Assembly: GCF_011388215.1 (NCBI RefSeq)
Contig: NZ_CP049989.1
Coordinates: 4,072,001-4,136,000, forward strand
DNA length: 64,000 nucleotides
Direction: 5' to 3'
Source of the DNA: Hydrogenophaga crocea
GTDB taxonomy: Bacteria; Pseudomonadota; Gammaproteobacteria; Burkholderiales; Burkholderiaceae_C
Below are positions 59,286-64,000 of this stretch, one piece after another. Below the pieces are notes generated by a model that worked only from the letters and a program-made list of their open reading frames with translations, was not told the origin of the DNA and searched no databases. The first letter of the stretch is position 1, and each line of letters begins with the position of its first letter. Position numbers and translations under genes: made by a program.

Positions 59286-60524
59286 ATGCTGCAAACCGAT
59301 CCCCTGCTGAACGCCGCCGCCGACTGGGCCATCGTCGTGGTCTTCGGCGTGGTCTACCTGGGCATGTTCCTGGGCGGGCTGCCGCGGCTCAAGCTCGACC
59401 GCTCGGGCGTGGCCCTGCTGGGCGCGATCGCGGTGATCGCGCTCTCGGGCATGGGCGTGGTCGAGGCGGCGCAGGCGGTCGACCTGCCCACCATCCTGCT
59501 GCTGTTCGCTTTCATGGTGATCTCGGCGCAGATGCGTCTGGGCGGCTTCTACGCCGCGGTGACGCGCCGCGTGGGCGCGCTGCCCCTGCCCGATGCCGCG
59601 CTGCTGGCCGCGCTGATCGCGGTGGCCGCGCTGCTCTCGGCCGTGTTTTCCAACGACGTGGTCTGCCTGGCCATGACGCCCATCGTGGCGCGGCTGTGCC
59701 TGCGCCGCGGCGCCAACCCGCTGCCCTTTCTCATCGGCCTGGCGTGCGCGGCCAACATCGGCTCGGCCGCCACGCTGATCGGCAACCCGCAGAACATGCT
59801 GATCGGCTCGGTGCTCCGGCTCGATTTCGCGGCCTACGCACGCGCCGCGCTGCTGCCGGTGCTGATCAGCCTGGTGGTGCTCTGGGGCTGGCTGGTCTGC
59901 GTGCCGCACGCGCGCGTGGAGCCCCTGCCCATGCCCGAGCGGCCCGACGAGGAGCCGCCGCTGGACCTGTGGCAGACCGCCAAGGGCCTGCTGGTGGCGG
60001 GCGGCCTCATGGGCCTGTTCCTGTTCCGCGACGGCCCGCACGAGGTGATGGCCCTGGTGGGCGCGGCGCTGCTGCTGCTCAGCCGCCGGCTCGCCTCGTC
60101 GGCCTTCATGAAGCTGGTCGACTGGCCGCTGCTGATCCTGTTCATCGGCCTGTTCGTGGTCAACCACGCCTTCGAGAAAACCGGGCTCTCGGCCGATGCC
60201 GTGGGCTGGCTCGCGGGCCACGGCGTGCGCCTGGCCGACCCCGGGCCGCTGCTGGTGGTGGGCGTGGTGCTGAGCAACCTGGTGTCCAACGTGCCCGCGG
60301 TGATGCTGCTGCTGCCGCACCTGCAGGGCGACGCCCAGGCCGGCGTGACGCTGGCGCTCGTGACCACCTTCGCGGGCAACCTGCTGCTGGTGGGCTCGAT
60401 CGCCAACCTCATCGTGGCCGACCTCGCGCGCCAGCAGGGCATCGTGATCGACTGGAAGCGCCACGCCGTGGTGGGCGTGCCGGTCACGCTGCTGTCGCTG
60501 GGCGTGATCGTGGTCGTGATGCGC

Positions 60525-60536
<12 letters not shown>
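59286..60536 (+). CDS. SLC13/ArsB-type anion permease
   Basis: This 416-residue membrane protein has about 11 helices and conserved [15 protein letters not shown] and [17 protein letters not shown] in the first half, with [13 protein letters not shown] in the second. These are the paired substrate motifs of the ion-transporter superfamily (SLC13, ArsB, NhaD). The substrate may be an anion or dicarboxylate. It is convergent with the ABC importer. Confidence 0.88.
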
Positions 60537-61260
<724 letters not shown>

Positions 61261-61274
<14 letters not shown>

Positions 61275-61911
61275 GGCGTTGCCTTTCGAGCGTGCGGGCG
61301 GCCCAGCTCACGGGGAAGCAGAGCGCGAAGTACATGAGCGCGACGCAGCTGTAGACGAGAAACGGCGCGAAGGTGGCGTTGGTGATCATGGTGCCGGCCT
61401 TGGTGAGCTCGACGAAGCCGATCACCGACGCGAGTGCGGTGCCCTTGATGACCTGCACCAGAAAGCCCACGGTGGGCGCGATGGCGATGCGCCGCGCCTG
61501 CGGCAGGATCACGTGGCGCAGCTGTTCGCCGAAGCTCAGTGCCAGGCTTTGTGCGGCTTCCCACTGGCCCTTGGGCACGGCTTCCACGCAGCCGCGCCAG
61601 ATCTCCACCAGGAAGGCGCTGGTGTAGAGCGTGAGCGCGAGCGTGGCCGCCACCCAGGCCGAGGTGTCGACGCCGAACAGCGCGAGGCCGAAGTAGGCGA
61701 GGAAGAGCTGCATGAGCAGCGGCGTGCCCTGGAAGAGCTGCACATAGGCCTTCACGAAGGCGGTGGCGCCAGGCCAGCGCGCGGTGCGCGCCACCAGCAG
61801 CAGCCCACCCACGAGCCCGCCGCCCACGAACGCGATCAGCGAGAGCACCACGGTCCAGCGCGCCGCCAGCAGCAGGTTGCGCACGATGTCCCAGAGGCTG
61901 AAATCAACCAC
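61261..61911 (-). CDS. Polar amino-acid ABC permease
   Basis: This 216-residue permease of the HisMQ type has five membrane helices and the EAA loop (EAAQSLALSFGEQLRHVILPQA). It overlaps the other permease gene by 8 bases and the ATPase gene by 14. Confidence 0.94.
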
Positions 61912-62575
61912 GGCGGCCTCCGAAGATGAAACGCGGGCCGGCCCAGTTCAGCAGCGCGCGCACCGCCATCGACATCAGCAGGTAGAGCGCGGTGGCGACG
62001 ATGAAGGCCTCGAAGGCGCGGAAGTTGCGGCTCTGGATCAGGTTGGCCGCATAGCTCAGTTCTTCGGTGGCGATCTGGCCGCACACCGCCGAGCCCAGCA
62101 TCACGATGATGATCTGGCTGGTGAGCGCGGGCCAGACCTTGCGCAGCGCGGGCGGCAGCACCACGTGCACGAAGGTCTGCGCGCGCGAGAGCGCGAGGCT
62201 GGCCGCGGCCTCGAACTGGCCGCGCGGCGTGGCCTCCACGCCCGCGCGCACGATCTCGGCCGCGTAGGCCCCGAGGTTCACCACCATGGCGATCACCGAC
62301 GCGAGCTCGGGCGTGAGCTTCACGCCCGCCGCGGGCAGGCCGAAGAACACGAAGAACAGCTGCACGATGAAGGGCGTGTTGCGGATCAGCTCCACATAGG
62401 CGGCGGCGAGCCAGCCCAGCGCGGCCGGGCCCTGGGTGCGCGCCCAGGCGCAGGCCACGCCCAGCGCCACGCCGAGCACGGCCGAGACGGCCGTCAGCCC
62501 GAGCGTCCAGGCCATGCCCTTGAGCAGCAGCGGCCACTGCGCGAGCACGGCCGCGAAATCGAGTTCGATGCCCAT
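61904..62575 (-). CDS. Polar amino-acid ABC permease
   Basis: This 223-residue HisMQ-type permease carries the EAA loop (EAAASLALSRAQTFVHVVLP) and about five helices. It presumably forms a heterodimer with the next gene product. It begins 15 bases after the binding-protein gene. Confidence 0.94.
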   Translation of the reverse strand: MGIELDFAAVLAQWPLLLKGMAWTLGLTAVSAVLGVALGVACAWARTQGPAALGWLAAAYVELIRNTPFIVQLFFVFFGLPAAGVKLTPELASVIAMVVNLGAYAAEIVRAGVEATPRGQFEAAASLALSRAQTFVHVVLPPALRKVWPALTSQIIIVMLGSAVCGQIATEELSYAANLIQSRNFRAFEAFIVATALYLLMSMAVRALLNWAGPRFIFGGRRG

Positions 62576-62590
62576 GGCGGCGCGGGCGCT

Positions 62591-63382
62591 TTACTCGGGC
62601 AGCGTGCCGGCCGGGCGGCCCAGCCACTTCTTGGCCATCGCGTCGAGCTCGCCGGCCTTCTTGGCGGCCAGCACGATCTCGTTGACCTTGGCGCGCAGCG
62701 CGTCCTCGCCCTTGGCCACGCCGATGAAGTTCGGGCTGTCCTTGAGCAGCAGCTTGTACTCGGCGCCCAGCGTGGGGTTGCGCTTGATCATGTTGTCGGC
62801 CACCGACACGCCGGTGGCGATGAACTGGGTCTGGCCCGAGACGAAGGCCGAGACGGTGGCGTTGTTGTCCTCGAAGCGCTTGACCTCGGTGTTGGCGGGC
62901 ACGACCTTGCTCAGTTCCTGGTCCTCGATGGCGCCGCGCGTGACCGCGATGCTCTTGCCGCCGAGCGCGTTGAAGTCGGGCAAGGCCGCGCCCTTGGGGC
63001 CGTACACCGCCTGGAAGAAGGGCGAATAGGCCACGGTGAAGTCGATCACCTTCTCGCGCTCGGGGTTCTTGCCCAGCGTGGAGATCACGAGGTCGGCCTT
63101 CCTGGTCTGCAGGTAAGGAATGCGGTTGGCGCTGGTCACGGGCACCAGCTCCACCTTCACGCCGAGCTTGGCCGCGATCAGGTTGGCGGTGTCCACGTCC
63201 AGGCCTTGCGGTTTCAGGTCGATGCCCACGAAGCCGTAGGGCGGGAAGTCGGTGGGCACGGCGATCTTGATGAGCTTGGCCTTCATCACGCCCTCGAGCG
63301 CGGTCTGCGCCTGGGCGCCGACGGCGAAGGTGGCGGCCAGGGCCGCGGCGAGGACGACGAGGCGGCGTTTGCTGGGGTTCAT
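62591..63382 (-). CDS. Polar amino-acid ABC substrate-binding protein
   Basis: This 263-residue periplasmic protein has a signal peptide (cut after VGAQAQ, about 25) and the SBP_bac_3 pattern: VPTDFPPYGFVGIDL, GLDVDTANLIAAKLGVKVEL and ADLVISTLGKNPEREKVIDF. The ligand is probably a polar amino acid. Its start overlaps the stop of the GntR gene. Confidence 0.95.
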   Translation of the reverse strand: MNPSKRRLVVLAAALAATFAVGAQAQTALEGVMKAKLIKIAVPTDFPPYGFVGIDLKPQGLDVDTANLIAAKLGVKVELVPVTSANRIPYLQTRKADLVISTLGKNPEREKVIDFTVAYSPFFQAVYGPKGAALPDFNALGGKSIAVTRGAIEDQELSKVVPANTEVKRFEDNNATVSAFVSGQTQFIATGVSVADNMIKRNPTLGAEYKLLLKDSPNFIGVAKGEDALRAKVNEIVLAAKKAGELDAMAKKWLGRPAGTLPE

Positions 63383-64000
63383 AGCAGGGCTCCTAGGTAG
63401 GTTTCGCGGTCGGGTGGGGAAGGGTCGGCCGGCTTGCGCGCGGCGGGGGAACGGGGCGCGCCCACCGGCGCCAGCGCTTCGCGCAGGTCGGCCAGCGGGT
63501 CGGCGGGCGGGCTCAGGCGCAGCGCGGCCTGCACCTGGCCGATGTGCGCTTCCATCAGGCGCTCGGCCGCGGCGACATCACCGCGCTCGAGCGCCTCGAC
63601 GATCTGCACGTGGTCGGCGCACGACTGCACCGCGTCGTGCGTGCTCTGGTAGAGCATGGCGATCAGCGTGGTGCGCGCGGTGAAATCGCGCAGGGTGTCT
63701 GCCAGCAGCTGGTTGCCCAGGCACTCGGCCAGGCAGACGTGGAAGTCGCCCAGCAGGTAGCTGCGCTGGCCCACGTCTTCGCCCTTGAGCGCGGCCTGCT
63801 CCTGGCGGATGTGCTGGCGCAGCCGCTTGAGCGCGGCCTTGTCCACGCGGCCGTCGTTGCTGCGGATCAGGCCGGTCTCGATCACGCGGCGCGCCTCGAA
63901 GGCCTCGCGTGCCTCGGCGTGCGAGGGCTGCACCACGTACCAGCCGCGGCGCGAACTCACGGTGACGATGCCGCGCGCGGCCAGGCGCACCAGGGCCTCG
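63379..64000 (-). CDS. GntR/FadR-family regulator, start outside window
   Basis: This is the C-terminal part (about 206 residues) of a FadR-type GntR regulator; the frame is open to the right edge. The end of the winged helix (EALVRLAARGIVTV, SSRRGWYV) and a helical FCD ligand domain are present (FEARRVIETGLI, FHVCLAECLGNQLL, HVQIVEALERGD). The tail after residue about 175 is Pro/Arg-rich. It overlaps the binding-protein gene and probably controls the importer. Confidence 0.92.
   Translation of the reverse strand, partial: EALVRLAARGIVTVSSRRGWYVVQPSHAEAREAFEARRVIETGLIRSNDGRVDKAALKRLRQHIRQEQAALKGEDVGQRSYLLGDFHVCLAECLGNQLLADTLRDFTARTTLIAMLYQSTHDAVQSCADHVQIVEALERGDVAAAERLMEAHIGQVQAALRLSPPADPLADLREALAPVGAPRSPAARKPADPSPPDRETYLGALL

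Overview
The window is a dense, very GC-rich (roughly 70% or more) stretch of a betaproteobacterial chromosome. Gene content and protein style (paaABCDE, ompW, ErpA with a bactofilin, an SAH riboswitch before ahcY, RlmJ, a YkgJ-type protein) point to Burkholderiales, most likely Comamonadaceae near Hydrogenophaga/Acidovorax; the genus is inference. I see no rRNA, tRNA, insertion sequence, prophage or CRISPR array, and no gene-free stretch longer than about 300 bases.

Layout. 1-4.1 kb: the 3' end of an AceE-type 2-oxoacid dehydrogenase E1, three unknown proteins on the minus strand around a small YkgJ-type gene, and a small membrane protein. 4.1-6.2 kb: MFS transporter and HAD phosphatase. 6.2-9.5 kb: SAH riboswitch, ahcY, a TlyA-type rRNA methyltransferase and metF, forming a methyl-cycle operon. 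9.5-10.6 kb: RlpA-like lipoprotein and ompW with two FNR-type boxes. 10.6-14.5 kb: paaABCDE (phenylacetyl-CoA epoxidase) behind a TetR-type operator. 14.5-19.6 kb: rlmJ, rplM-rpsI, a coiled-coil membrane protein, bactofilin, erpA, M23 peptidase. 19.8-27.7 kb: tyrS, ankyrin and HbpS/GlcG proteins, a FixJ-type two-component system, a CDF cation exporter, dtd, a DUF4153-type protein. 27.7-40.3 kb: ybeY, phoH, ruvAB, SPOR protein, DSD1-type aldolase, histidine phosphatase, hybrid PAS kinase, lipoprotein, ttcA, folB, pteridine reductase-like SDR, MidA-like methyltransferase, DUF2905. 40.3-42.2 kb: an unknown gene and a CesT-like chaperone gene. 42.2-50.4 kb: glk, an otsB-GH15-otsA-mscS osmoadaptation operon, cca, GST. 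50.5-64 kb: CsoR/FrmR regulator, NDUFA9-like protein, Slt transglycosylase, 5-FTHF cyclo-ligase, EamA transporter, LysR, a DUF2917-like protein, TfoX-N, TetR plus MBL-fold protein, an SLC13-type permease, and a GntR-regulated polar amino-acid ABC importer running off the right edge.

The most interesting signal is a scattered set of probable type III secretion genes. Two exact copies of the HrpL-type promoter (GGAACC-N15-CCACNNA), and one near-copy with a 16-base spacer, lie in the right orientation upstream of otherwise unrecognisable genes: at 42163-42190 before a CesT-like chaperone and its downstream partner, at 1462-1489 before one unknown gene, and at 3653-3681 before a two-gene operon whose products share a core motif and have long proline-rich tails. 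I read these as candidate effectors of a HrpL-controlled secretion system encoded elsewhere in the genome. The secretion apparatus itself and hrpL are not in the window.
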